52,910 nt of DNA from Candidatus Gagatemarchaeum stordalenia (GTDB lineage Archaea > Thermoproteota > Nitrososphaeria > Nitrososphaerales > Gagatemarchaeaceae), in assembly GCA_003164815.1 (NCBI GenBank), contig PLUF01000020.1, positions 1 to 52,910 on the forward strand, read 5' to 3'. The notes under the pieces are model-generated. The model was not told where the DNA came from, made no database searches, and saw nothing but the letters and a program-made list of their open reading frames with translations. The first letter of the stretch is position 1. Each line of letters starts with the position of its first letter. Positions 1 to 7,654 of the stretch are shown here, piece after piece. The position numbers and the translations under genes were made by a program.

Positions 1-9
1 TAGAACAGA

Positions 10-34
10 AGGAGGACTATGGCCGGCACGTGTC
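10..34 (+). repeat. Candidate attL core, direct-repeat partner of 21064-21088
   Basis: Positions 10-34 match 21064-21088 at 22 of 25 bases; all three differences are transitions. With one gap the match extends four bases further left (CAGA). The partner copy lies just upstream of the intact integrase gene. Two CATAACCC motifs follow on the inner side. On the minus strand the core begins like the 5' part of a tRNA (acceptor-like run, TA, GTCC), but the flank lies outside the window, so a tRNA target cannot be confirmed. Confidence 0.42.
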
Positions 35-37
35 GAA

Positions 38-85
38 CATAACCCGGGGCGGCAAACGGCCGCCCTTGGTTGTGGGACATAACCC
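38..85 (+). repeat. Two CATAACCC direct repeats (possible integrase arm sites)
   Basis: CATAACCC occurs at 38-45 and 78-85, both reading inward from the candidate left attachment core. An inverted copy (GGGTTATG) lies at 21036-21043 on the inner side of the right core. Inward-facing short repeats beside both cores are what arm-type integrase binding sites would look like; that role is inference. Confidence 0.35.
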
Positions 86-406
86 CTGATTTCATGCTAC
101 TTTGCGAGCCTTCTGTTCGAGATTGAATCATGAATAATACTTGAGCTTGTGGTATTTATCGACCACTCTGGATTCGTCGAAACGCGATTCTGGATGTCGA
201 AGTACATTTGTAGCAAAAGGTCTACCCACACACATCCATGCTCTGGGCTCCTCCTAGCAAGGTATCTGATGCTGATTGAAGATCTTTGGAGCGTAAGCCT
301 AACGAATCTTTCAGGGATCTCGCAGCCTCGGCCGCTCCTTTGCTTTTCGTTGCGCAGAAGATGCGGTTACTGTAGGGGCGTTCATCGAGTTTCTTACTGG
401 TATTGT

Positions 407-748
407 GTGAACGAAACAGCTTCCTCCAATCTGTTCTCCTATTTTCGACAACATTATGTCCGCAACCTGTTCATCTGTGTACCTGTGGCCGGGCTCCTTT
501 TTGGCTTTACAGGCATAATGGCCTTTCAGCTCAACAACTGCGATTCGACGACAGGCGTATCCTACAGCGACCCCAACTACCTGATCACTACGACGCAGGT
601 CTACTTCAACCAGTCCTCCTACTTCGGCTACCTCTTCGAGGGCATGGCCGTCATATTAATCGTCGAGGCGATGGTGCTGGGCCTGTTCGCCATGTGGCCC
701 ATCACAAGGGGCGGCCGCGATACGACGGTCCGAGGACGCATCTCTTGA
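407..748 (+). CDS. Small two-span membrane protein, unknown function
   Basis: The convincing part of this open frame is its C-terminal 110 residues, starting near a GTG at 407. It has two hydrophobic stretches (around LFICVPVAGLLFGFTGIMAF and YLFEGMAVILIVEAMVLGLF) flanking a roughly 35-residue polar loop that holds the only cysteine outside the membrane. The frame stays open upstream to 149, but that part has no coding character and may be chance or a decayed 5' end. It converges on the exported-protein gene that ends at 773. I do not recognise a family. The start is uncertain. Confidence 0.45.
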   Translation: MNETASSNLFSYFRQHYVRNLFICVPVAGLLFGFTGIMAFQLNNCDSTTGVSYSDPNYLITTTQVYFNQSSYFGYLFEGMAVILIVEAMVLGLFAMWPITRGGRDTTVRGRIS

Positions 749-772
749 GTGGCATCAGTCCACCCTCTTAGC

Positions 773-1636
773 TCAAAGTGTTGGCTTCGGCCGCGCCAGA
801 CCAAGTCGAGGAAGACAAGCATCAGGAATCGGGGTGGTGGACTTATCCGTTCGCGGTCTTCTGAGGCCGTACCCGGCCCCGAGGCCGGCAATCAGGAGAC
901 CAGCCATGGCGGCATAAGCCCAGGATGGCACCGACTGGGAGATCACCGCGAGTGTCTTGGTCGTAGTGGTTGTGGTAGTGAACGTGGAGATTTCTGCAGT
1001 GCCGCTCGTCGAGGTCGTCACGGTCACCGTCCGGGTGGACGTCGATGTGGTCGTGGAAGGAGGCATGGTTGTGGTGGATGTCTGGGTGGTGGTCGTCGTT
1101 GTCGTCACGGTGACGCCGGTCGCGAGGCTGTAGATCGAAGGACAGGTGGTAGTGGACGAGGTCGATGATGTCGAGGCACCCACGGCCGCCGTACCGGGGG
1201 TATACTCGAAGTGGGTCGTGGCGCTCGTGACCTGCCCGATGTAGGTGTAGGTGGCGGTGACGCTGTAGGTGCTCGCAATCCATCCGCACCCGAGACCGGA
1301 CGGGACCAGCACGTAGGAGTAGTCCCCTGTGGAGTCGTTCACCGGAACGGACGCTATGCTCACCGGAGCATCGTAGCTGTCGACGCTGACCAGCACTTCC
1401 ATTATCGGTGGGGAGAGCGGACCCACGGTACCGCTGATCAGAATTGGTTGACTGCCATAGAAGGCGGTCCAGTTTACCCCGACCGTGACGGAAGGCGTGG
1501 GGGTCTGATAGCCAGTGGTGCTCGAGGAGGACGATGCAGACCCCTGCTGCGGCTGAAACGTGGTTGCGCCGACCGGGAAGAGCATCAGAGCTGAAGCTAA
1601 GCAGATGACCAGGCCAGCTCTGAGGAGCTTCCTCAT
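773..1636 (-). CDS. Exported Ser/Thr-rich protein with C-terminal membrane anchor
   Basis: The predicted protein starts with a signal peptide (MRKLLRAGLVICLASALMLF). An Ig-like section of about 110 residues follows, then a long Ser/Thr stalk of TTTTT and STST runs, and finally one transmembrane helix (WAYAAMAGLLIAGLGAGYGL) with basic residues after it. This is the layout of an archaeal surface protein held by a C-terminal anchor, with a stalk likely to be O-glycosylated. I chose the Met at 1636 rather than the one at 1660 because a T-rich promoter-like element ends only a few bases above 1660, which fits a near-leaderless mRNA. The function is unknown. It is the first of a series of exported proteins in this island. 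Confidence 0.7.
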   Translation of the reverse strand: MRKLLRAGLVICLASALMLFPVGATTFQPQQGSASSSSSTTGYQTPTPSVTVGVNWTAFYGSQPILISGTVGPLSPPIMEVLVSVDSYDAPVSIASVPVNDSTGDYSYVLVPSGLGCGWIASTYSVTATYTYIGQVTSATTHFEYTPGTAAVGASTSSTSSTTTCPSIYSLATGVTVTTTTTTTQTSTTTMPPSTTTSTSTRTVTVTTSTSGTAEISTFTTTTTTTKTLAVISQSVPSWAYAAMAGLLIAGLGAGYGLRRPRTDKSTTPIPDACLPRLGLARPKPTL

Positions 1637-1777
1637 AAAGCAGATTAACGCGCAAATCATCCTAAAAACCCTTTGCGAAAAGAACTGTTATGTTCTCCGT
1701 ACACGGAGAACCGATGAGCGCCCTCGACAGGTCCGACATCGCAGAAAAGGCGATGGCGTGCCAGCGAAATGAAATCG

Positions 1778-2578
1778 CTAGCAAGGCGCGCTGACGTCCG
1801 GCGAGTGGTAGCATAGCGGGACCACGCTGCCGAGCGAGCCGGTTGACAAGGCTATATTGGATGTCTCTCCCGTGAGGGTATATTGGTAGGCGCTGTATGA
1901 ACCAAGATTGTGATTGAACAACTCGCCCGTAATCTGCGTCTGCTCAAACGTCGCACTTGATCCTCCTCCTACCCCAACCGGGACACTTTGTATGTAGGGG
2001 AAGGTGTATCCAGTGAAATAGGAAGATCCGGGTGTAATGGTCGACGAGTCCGAGACCGTGCAGGCGGACATAGAAAGAACGAAGAACTCGAACGAATAAG
2101 CCGGCTCTGTAAATTGGGTATTGCATGAGGTCACTCCCCAACTAAGAGAGTTTGAACCGGCATCAATGGCCATCACGAAGACGTTGTTGCTGCTGTTGAG
2201 CATAGAAGGGGAGTAATAGGAAGCCGACGAGGCGGCATAGCTACAGCTGCCTGATGTCGGGCAACCGATGAAGGCCTCCCACCACCAAGTGCTTGGAGTC
2301 ACGATCATCACACCTTGATAGAAATTCGCGACGTTGCCGACGATAAGATCTGTGTTAAGCTGGTAGCTGAAGCATGGCGAGACATTGGTACCGCACTGGT
2401 TCGCGCTATCGGTGGTGTATCCGAGCTCATTGAAGTAGTACCACGTGAGGACCCCATGGTCTCCTGTCGATAGTTGGATTGTTTCAAAGGCGGAGGCGAC
2501 CGGGACCGTCGTTATGAAGACGAGCACCACGATTGCAGTAATCTGTGGCCAGAGCCTGCTCACTTGACTTGCCTTCAT
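1778..2578 (-). CDS. Exported protein, unknown function
   Basis: An N-terminal signal peptide (about residues 11-31, ending near PVASAFE) precedes a 235-residue extracellular region rich in Ser, Thr, Tyr and Asn, with several spaced cysteines (CGTNVSPC, CPTSGSC, CNTQ, CTVSD, CYHSPDVSAPC) that could form disulfides. There is no membrane anchor at the C-terminus, so it may be released or bound to a partner. Its ATG overlaps the stop codon of the upstream exported protein by 4 bases, so the two are co-translated and plausibly work together. No family recognised. Confidence 0.7.
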   Translation of the reverse strand: MKASQVSRLWPQITAIVVLVFITTVPVASAFETIQLSTGDHGVLTWYYFNELGYTTDSANQCGTNVSPCFSYQLNTDLIVGNVANFYQGVMIVTPSTWWWEAFIGCPTSGSCSYAASSASYYSPSMLNSSNNVFVMAIDAGSNSLSWGVTSCNTQFTEPAYSFEFFVLSMSACTVSDSSTITPGSSYFTGYTFPYIQSVPVGVGGGSSATFEQTQITGELFNHNLGSYSAYQYTLTGETSNIALSTGSLGSVVPLCYHSPDVSAPC

Positions 2579-3285
2579 GGAATGCCCACGGCCCTTGGAA
2601 TAGTCAGAGTAGTAACGGCGCCGCCGATTAGGCCGACGTTCTGCGCAATGTACGGAACAGGTGGGCCTCCAGTCTTGTATACGCCCGCGAATGGGAAGTC
2701 AGAGGCTAGGACGGCTGATGCCGTGTGGCCCACTGCCAATAGGAGGCCAGGGGCGGGAGAGAAATCACTGTAGAAACCGGTGGCGTTGGCCATTGGAGTG
2801 ATTGAGTATAGAATCGTTACGGTGGATGTTGTAACTGCAGGGGAGATAGAACTCGGAGAGGCCGTAATCACGAAGGAATGCGATACCACGGACGTGTAGC
2901 AGTTACAGTTTCCAAGACTGACGTCATTAGCGATCTGGCTGGTGAATTCCAAGTTGCCGTTGCTGAAATACACGCTCTTGAAGAATGAGTAATTCTCGGG
3001 GCTTGTCCCGGAGTTCGTCCAAGCCGCTTGATAGGTTACGCAGACCTCAGCCGTTTGTCCGGGCTGTAACAACAATACGGGCCTGTTCGTAGAAGAGTCA
3101 AATGGCAAGTAGCTTACTGCAGTAGCTGAAGCGCACACTGAACCTGGAGTCTGGCTGGCCGAATCACTGGCCTCCGCGGGATTGCTGTTCGGCGATGCCT
3201 GAAGGTAATAGGAAGACAAGCTCGCCAAAGTGACAACCACTATCAGGGAGATTAGCGCTGCCTTGCAAAGTCTTGTCATCATCAT
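2575..3285 (-). CDS. Exported ectodomain protein, paralog of the HTH-linked sensor
   Basis: A signal or anchor helix (about residues 8-29) is followed by one extracellular domain. That domain is clearly homologous to the outer domain of the gene at 9302-10276. Shared blocks include PVLLLQPGQTAEVCVTYQ against PVLLMQPGTTGYICITYQ, ASPSSI.P..TT, NATGFY against NSTGFY, and LAVGHTAS against MAVGYTAS. This copy has no DNA-binding part. It heads a two-gene operon with 1778-2578 (4-base overlap) and has a TATA box at 3311-3318, so the mRNA is probably leaderless. It could be a decoy, a ligand or a co-receptor for the tethered regulator; that is inference. Confidence 0.72.
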   Translation of the reverse strand: MMMTRLCKAALISLIVVVTLASLSSYYLQASPNSNPAEASDSASQTPGSVCASATAVSYLPFDSSTNRPVLLLQPGQTAEVCVTYQAAWTNSGTSPENYSFFKSVYFSNGNLEFTSQIANDVSLGNCNCYTSVVSHSFVITASPSSISPAVTTSTVTILYSITPMANATGFYSDFSPAPGLLLAVGHTASAVLASDFPFAGVYKTGGPPVPYIAQNVGLIGGAVTTLTIPRAVGIP

Positions 3286-3736
3286 AGATTTGGAATAGGT
3301 AAGCAGGCTTCTATAAAGTGGTGTGCCACAATGTATGCAAATGTTGGGAAAGGTATTCTCTCATCCTATGATCTGATACTCTGCGATCTTAATCGGTCAA
3401 CGGTTGGTTTGGACAGACTGTGGGTAGGGTGACCCTGTCCACGACGCATTCGAATACGTCTGACTCGTGCGGCGGTCCGAGTCCAAGTCGAACCTGAGCT
3501 TGTGGTTGTTGTACATTACACAGCAAGCGACACTACTCAGACAACTCGAGCCCGCTGATGCTAACCGACATCTGTGACACTGGGATTTGTCGCTCAATAC
3601 TTGCATGAAACCTCCATCGATTAGAGCTAATGTTCAAGGGCAAACAAAAAGGACGCCATCCCTCGCCCCGTCACCTTGAAAGAAATGCCAGAAGAATCAT
3701 TCAAACCCTTAGTAGGGCCCCCGATAGATTTCGTAA
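3286..3736. other. Gene-free stretch
   Basis: Apart from the promoter at 3311-3318 nothing is supported here. A 69-codon minus-strand frame (3397-3606) is rich in Cys and Ser and lacks recognisable motifs; it may be chance or a relic. Confidence 0.5.
3311..3318 (-). promoter_or_regulatory. TATA box of the exported-protein operon
   Basis: CTTTATAG on the minus strand lies about 26-33 bases before the ATG at 3285. That is the spacing for a leaderless archaeal transcript. Confidence 0.5.
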
Positions 3737-4273
3737 TCATACATTCACAGTGACCAGGGAATCGGCCACTTCGGCTCTTTGAATGGTTCCGCCCATTGAC
3801 CTTACAACTCCCGATACATACTCCGCCAGGAAACTCGACCAGTTCAAGCCATACTCATGAGAAAACAGAAGAATCTGTCGTTGGTCATGATAAATCGTGT
3901 TGAATTTGTACCAACCAGAGAATGATCCCACAGGTTTGAAATATCGCTCGGTTATGATATTCATATCGTGGCTGTAACCAAGAAAATCGAACGCCTGTTT
4001 GACGATAACCGGCCCTAGTGCTCTTCCCATGTTCTTCATATCCTCCTGAGAGGCCCTGTTCAGAAGGTTCTTGAACAAGGACGCGTTCATTTGCACCGAA
4101 GAGTTATACTCAGCAATGATATCGTACGTCGTGAACTTCGTGAGGACCATCTCTATGAGAGAATTGACGTTCAGACCGCGGATTGCGGCTTCGGATCTTA
4201 GAGCCTCCTTAAGGCTGAGGGGCAACCGCACGCTCATATGGACGTATCTGCGAGCTGGGGTTAGCGTCTCCAT
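3737..4273 (-). CDS. Ribbon-helix-helix protein with conserved C-terminal domain (copy A)
   Basis: Residues about 8-50 look like a ribbon-helix-helix DNA-binding domain: the strand VHMSVRLPLSLKEALRSEA is followed by two helices. Residues about 60-178 form a second domain. The same two-domain layout and the same length (178 residues) occur in the gene at 15763-16299. Shared features of the second domain are FSHEYGLNWSSFLAEYV against LRHTFGLRWSVFVKSYV and a weak match over the preceding 90 residues. The pair are therefore paralogs within the same island. Such proteins normally dimerise and bind short palindromes, so this one may act as a repressor or as a segregation factor. No partner gene is adjacent. 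Confidence 0.68.
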   Translation of the reverse strand: METLTPARRYVHMSVRLPLSLKEALRSEAAIRGLNVNSLIEMVLTKFTTYDIIAEYNSSVQMNASLFKNLLNRASQEDMKNMGRALGPVIVKQAFDFLGYSHDMNIITERYFKPVGSFSGWYKFNTIYHDQRQILLFSHEYGLNWSSFLAEYVSGVVRSMGGTIQRAEVADSLVTVNV

Positions 4274-4870
4274 GAAGATTAGGTGGAATGGTTGCGTAAA
4301 CAGTTATCCATCTTCAAGACTGATTACTGGCCCGTTTTGGCAAGAATTTGTCGCCGAGCCGCCACTACGGTCCTTCTCGGGTGGAATCTGGATCTAATGG
4401 TAAACCGAGTCGAATCCCGTCGGGCGCGCCTCCGTTCGAGTTCGAGTCCTTCGAACCCCTCGCGCTCTTGTCGCCAGTTTGAGGCATACCACTACTCATG
4501 CTGCTGCGAATATAAGCACCAATCCGGCGATGGTTTTTGCCCAAGCGGCGGTCAGACGGTCGTGGAGACTAGCGTGTGAAAGCGAATTCGGACACATAGC
4601 CGCTCGCTGTCAATTAATGGAGACGCAGCCTAGTAGGGTATCGCGTACACGAGGCCTTACCCCTGCTTTCCGACGTTTTGAGGTAAGGTATGGCGGTCAT
4701 GCAACCTATTGATGTACCTTTGCTATTTATTCTCCATGCAAAATGAATGTTCTGCCACCCATCTCAGGAGGTGAATGCTCCAAGAGGGAGTTACTCGTGG
4801 CTTTCTATATGGAACCTACTTTGGCATGAACTAGTTTCATCATGGCACTTCTGGGCTCAAATTATTACAG
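4274..4870. other. Gene-free stretch with tRNA-like 3' fragment
   Basis: I see no convincing gene here. At 4409-4430 the sequence (GTCGAATCCC then GTCGGGCGCGCC) resembles a tRNA T-loop and 3' acceptor strand. The 5' half of the T-stem does not pair (about three of five pairs), and no matching acceptor 5' strand is present. It could be an old attachment-site scar or chance. Confidence 0.25.
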
Positions 4871-5155
4871 CTAAACCCATCTCAGCCGTAGCGAATTAAC
4901 AACTATCTTTTCCGCATCGGAGACACCCACCACAGGATTGTGCAAGTAATACCCGTCAGTTGGATGCCGAGAGAAGAACCCTACCCCAGAGACATCTTGC
5001 ATACCATCTTTGGTGAGCATCTCGTGAATAGCATCACCTGTTCACCGCGTCACGGCGTGGAGGTACCCGATGTTGTTCCTAGCGAAGTAATCGGCTAACG
5101 TCCTTTCAGAGTTGCTCCTGAACGCCTCTCCTTGCTGAGTGTAAGCCAGGCCGCC
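4871..5155 (-). pseudogene. Broken hypothetical gene
   Basis: The minus strand reads as protein-like sequence from 5155 to a TAG at 4871-4873, with an in-frame TGA at 5042-5044. Before the stop it reads GEAFRSNSERTLADYFARNN. After it the frame continues for 56 codons, including GVGFFSRHPTDGYYLHNPVV and SDAEKIVVNSLRLRW. Codon usage and composition look coding on both sides of the stop, so this is probably a gene killed by a nonsense mutation and lacking its 5' end. A short product from an internal ATG (EMLTKDGMQ) is possible. The family is not recognised. Confidence 0.5.
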
Positions 5156-5220
5156 TTACGCCTCTTGAGAACGGAATGCTCCTACATGCGATTGCAGTCA
5201 CATGACAGCCTCGGCTACGA

Positions 5221-5931
5221 TCATGAAGAGGAGTCCGAAGACGCGGTTACAATGAAGTCCAGCGTCAGGGACTGACTCCAAGGATCAATTGCGACGACAG
5301 AATACTGGCCAGGAGCGAGAGGAACTAAGGTTGCGTTGATCCACGGCTGGGAAGGGTCTGAAACACGGAATACCCCTCCAAGGGTGATTGTTTGGGTTAT
5401 CCGTTGAAGGGATGTGAAATGATATTGCGAAGCCCCAGGTCCGCTTATTCCGCAGGTCTCGCTCGGCGGAGTGTTGTTCAACTCTTGAGCAATGACGGAT
5501 GAATTATAGGTTGCAAAGTATCCTGGCACATTGGCGACGCATGTTGGAGTTGGAAGAAGATAGACACTTGACTCCGGAGATGAGGGATTCAGGCCACCTG
5601 GCATGTTAGGAGGACTGGTGAAATTGACAGTTCGCACTGACGTTTGGTCGTTCCGAATTGAGAACGTTAGAGTCTCGTTCTCTCCCTCCGCAATCGCGGC
5701 GCTCTTGATGCTCAGCGTAAACGTCAGACCCAGCTGACAGTTCGTCGAGGATACTTCAGTGCCATTCGAACTGACAGTTCCGCAAGTGATGGTGGATGAG
5801 GTTGAAGAACTTGAAACAGGCTGCTGATGAGAGACTATGATGTATGCTATGCCACCCGCGATGACTATTGCCACGAGTACAACAGTCAAGACAATTGCGC
5901 GATGTTTTGAAGCTGGCGTTTGCATCAGCAT
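5221..5931 (-). CDS. N-terminally anchored exported protein
   Basis: The Met at 5931 gives a short basic N-terminus, then a membrane helix (IVLTVVLVAIVIAGGIAYII), a Ser/Thr linker (SSSSTSST) and a roughly 190-residue extracellular domain with several cysteines. The repeated hydrophobic/Thr pattern (LTFTLSIKSAAIAEGENETL) suggests an Ig-like beta-sandwich. The start overlaps the end of the metallopeptidase gene: the ATG lies at 5931-5929, the upstream TGA at 5927-5925 and a second ATG at 5925, so translation is coupled. An AAGG element lies just before the ATG. It could be a substrate, anchor or sensor for the protease pair; that is inference. Confidence 0.68.
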   Translation of the reverse strand: MLMQTPASKHRAIVLTVVLVAIVIAGGIAYIIVSHQQPVSSSSTSSTITCGTVSSNGTEVSSTNCQLGLTFTLSIKSAAIAEGENETLTFSIRNDQTSVRTVNFTSPPNMPGGLNPSSPESSVYLLPTPTCVANVPGYFATYNSSVIAQELNNTPPSETCGISGPGASQYHFTSLQRITQTITLGGVFRVSDPSQPWINATLVPLAPGQYSVVAIDPWSQSLTLDFIVTASSDSSS

Positions 5932-6701
5932 CGATTCCTTCTTGTGTAGTTTCCTAAAATACTTTGCTCGAATACCTTTGTCGTAAATCCTATTGCCGTG
6001 CATTCCTTGAGTACAGCGTCGTTTTGAATCAGCAACCCATGCGGCATCTTGATCGAACTCGAGCCGGCTGGGATGCAATAATCCAGCCTGTAGACAGACT
6101 TGGCCTGGTCCCCTGAACGAGCGGCTGCGAAGATTGAGACCGGTTGATTTGTCACGCCGGCGGTCCTGATGAGAAACGCCTCCGGCGATACATCATACTC
6201 CTTCCAAAGGGACATCAACTTCTCCAAGGTAACTTCCCCCGCGAACTCGCCCAAGATGGGTCCGGAGGGCATGAGTATCTCCGCGGCAGCAAGGTTGCAA
6301 AGGAGCTCAAGTTGCCAATCATCTGCGCGTCCTTGGACTAACTGTGTGCGATTTCTAGTTGTCTCAGGGTAATCTGGGAAGAGGGTGTGTCCAATTTCGT
6401 GGGCTAAGGAGAATCTCACGCGAGCGTGTGGCTGATTGGGGTTGTACTCTATGACAGTTTTTCCCTTTGGCTGAGTGACAAGTCTCGCATCCGGAATGTC
6501 GTCCCTTGGAACTACGGATATGCCACAGTATTGTGCCAGCCAGAATGGGTCGAAAGGTGGGCCCTGCCAACGATCCTGCACTGCGCGAAAAACGAGGGAC
6601 TTCGCCTTCTCGGTGACCCGGGTGATTGGATCTCCATCCCCAGTGAGGGCCCTGACCGAAGGATTCGTCCAGGACCTGTCTTCCCTGCCTGCTTCAGCCA
6701 A
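5925..6701 (-). CDS. ImmA/IrrE-family zinc metallopeptidase
   Basis: This is a gluzincin-type peptidase of the ImmA/IrrE (COG2856) family. It shows HEIGH (His101, Glu102, His105) and the downstream zinc ligand Glu141 in NLAAAEILMP, spaced as in the family. Relatives cleave repressors or sense stress, usually beside a helix-turn-helix partner; here no XRE gene is adjacent. Instead the 3' end overlaps the start of an anchored exported protein, and an HNH nuclease gene follows on the same strand. The extra roughly 90 C-terminal residues could be the sensing domain. A cytoplasmic location is expected because no signal peptide is seen. Confidence 0.85.
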   Translation of the reverse strand: MAEAGREDRSWTNPSVRALTGDGDPITRVTEKAKSLVFRAVQDRWQGPPFDPFWLAQYCGISVVPRDDIPDARLVTQPKGKTVIEYNPNQPHARVRFSLAHEIGHTLFPDYPETTRNRTQLVQGRADDWQLELLCNLAAAEILMPSGPILGEFAGEVTLEKLMSLWKEYDVSPEAFLIRTAGVTNQPVSIFAAARSGDQAKSVYRLDYCIPAGSSSIKMPHGLLIQNDAVLKECTAIGFTTKVFEQSILGNYTRRNRC

Positions 6702-6789
6702 AACACACCACCATACTCGTAAGGAACGAGACTGATTTAAGGTGGTCTTGGGGAATCGGAACTACGAGCAAAGCCGCCAAGCCTCCGGC

Positions 6790-7326
6790 CTAGAAATCCT
6801 CAATCGAACTCTGCTCGGCAATTGCGAAGAACTCTTCTACGGGAGCGCCACCATATGGCCTTCGATCGGTCTCCAACTGCCATCTATGCTTCCTGACCCG
6901 CGTCCTCGCCAATCGCTTTCCGATTCGTCCCTTCTTTCCCATCTCCTCCACAAGGAAGCAGACGGTCTTCTCCTTATGGCACTGACGACAGAGCGCCTGA
7001 AGGTTGGCCTTGTCGAATGGGTCGCCTCCCAGAGCGATCTCTCTTATGTGGTCAACCTCAGAAGAAGGCTTGACTTTGCATTTCTGGCATAACTTAGTCT
7101 CCCACAAGACCTCGGCCCGAATCCGAGTCCAAAGCAGCATCGTATTGTGATATCGGGGATCTTCGATGAATCTCAAACCACATTTGCGGCTACAGTATAG
7201 TCTTCGACCCTTTGGAAGGGATCCGCTACACCAGGCGCATTTCCTGTTATCCTGCGCCCAGTTCTTGCGAACCAATCCTTCGGGCGTCCAGCCCTCATTC
7301 ACATAGACAGGTCTAGTCGTGGTCAT
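6790..7326 (-). CDS. HNH endonuclease with extra zinc knuckle
   Basis: Starting at the Met at 7326, the protein has an N-terminal CxxC...C..C knuckle (CAWC then YCSRKC). An HNH motif follows: CQKC, EVDHI, then NLQALCRQCHKEK, i.e. the two cysteine pairs that fold the motif around DH and N. About 50 basic residues follow. The longer frame to 7434 is possible but has poor composition. Such small HNH proteins occur in mobile elements as homing or restriction nucleases. It lies about 90 bases from the metallopeptidase gene on the same strand, though whether they form an operon is unclear. The 328 bases upstream (7327-7654) hold no other gene. Confidence 0.8.
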   Translation of the reverse strand: MTTTRPVYVNEGWTPEGLVRKNWAQDNRKCAWCSGSLPKGRRLYCSRKCGLRFIEDPRYHNTMLLWTRIRAEVLWETKLCQKCKVKPSSEVDHIREIALGGDPFDKANLQALCRQCHKEKTVCFLVEEMGKKGRIGKRLARTRVRKHRWQLETDRRPYGGAPVEEFFAIAEQSSIEDF

Positions 7327-7654
7327 GTCGGCGTTCCGATGCTTTAGTTTGTCTTCATCATGCCCCGAATTAACATTTGCGATTTGACTGGCTTGGTCTT
7401 GATGCATTCGAGGATGACTGTGTTCATAGTCCAATCCTCGCTGGTCCCTCTACCCCTCCTGCAGGGAAGACATAACACCGATGCTATATCATGGCCTCGG
7501 GGAGGACACAGAAGGCTATAACGGCTCACGTTTGTGAAGGCGACCGGGATGCGAGGGAGGTGGCTGAAAGTGAATGAGGGGAGTGGAAGGGAGAATCTTG
7601 GTTGAGATACCCGGGCTCAGAAGATAGAACCCCTCTGAGGACGGAAATCGTGTT

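Larger units (their letters stand above)
3..118. other. Block closed by a 10-bp inverted repeat; no gene
   Basis: Positions 3-12 (GAACAGAAGG) and 109-118 are exact reverse complements and enclose about 96 nt. Inside lies a further GC-rich hairpin (about 49-68, GGGCGGC paired with GCCGCCC). The block could be a structured RNA, a small non-autonomous transposon-like element, or part of an integrase attachment region; I cannot tell which. Apart from the candidate attachment sequences listed separately, I see nothing else before the first possible gene at about 407. Confidence 0.35.
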
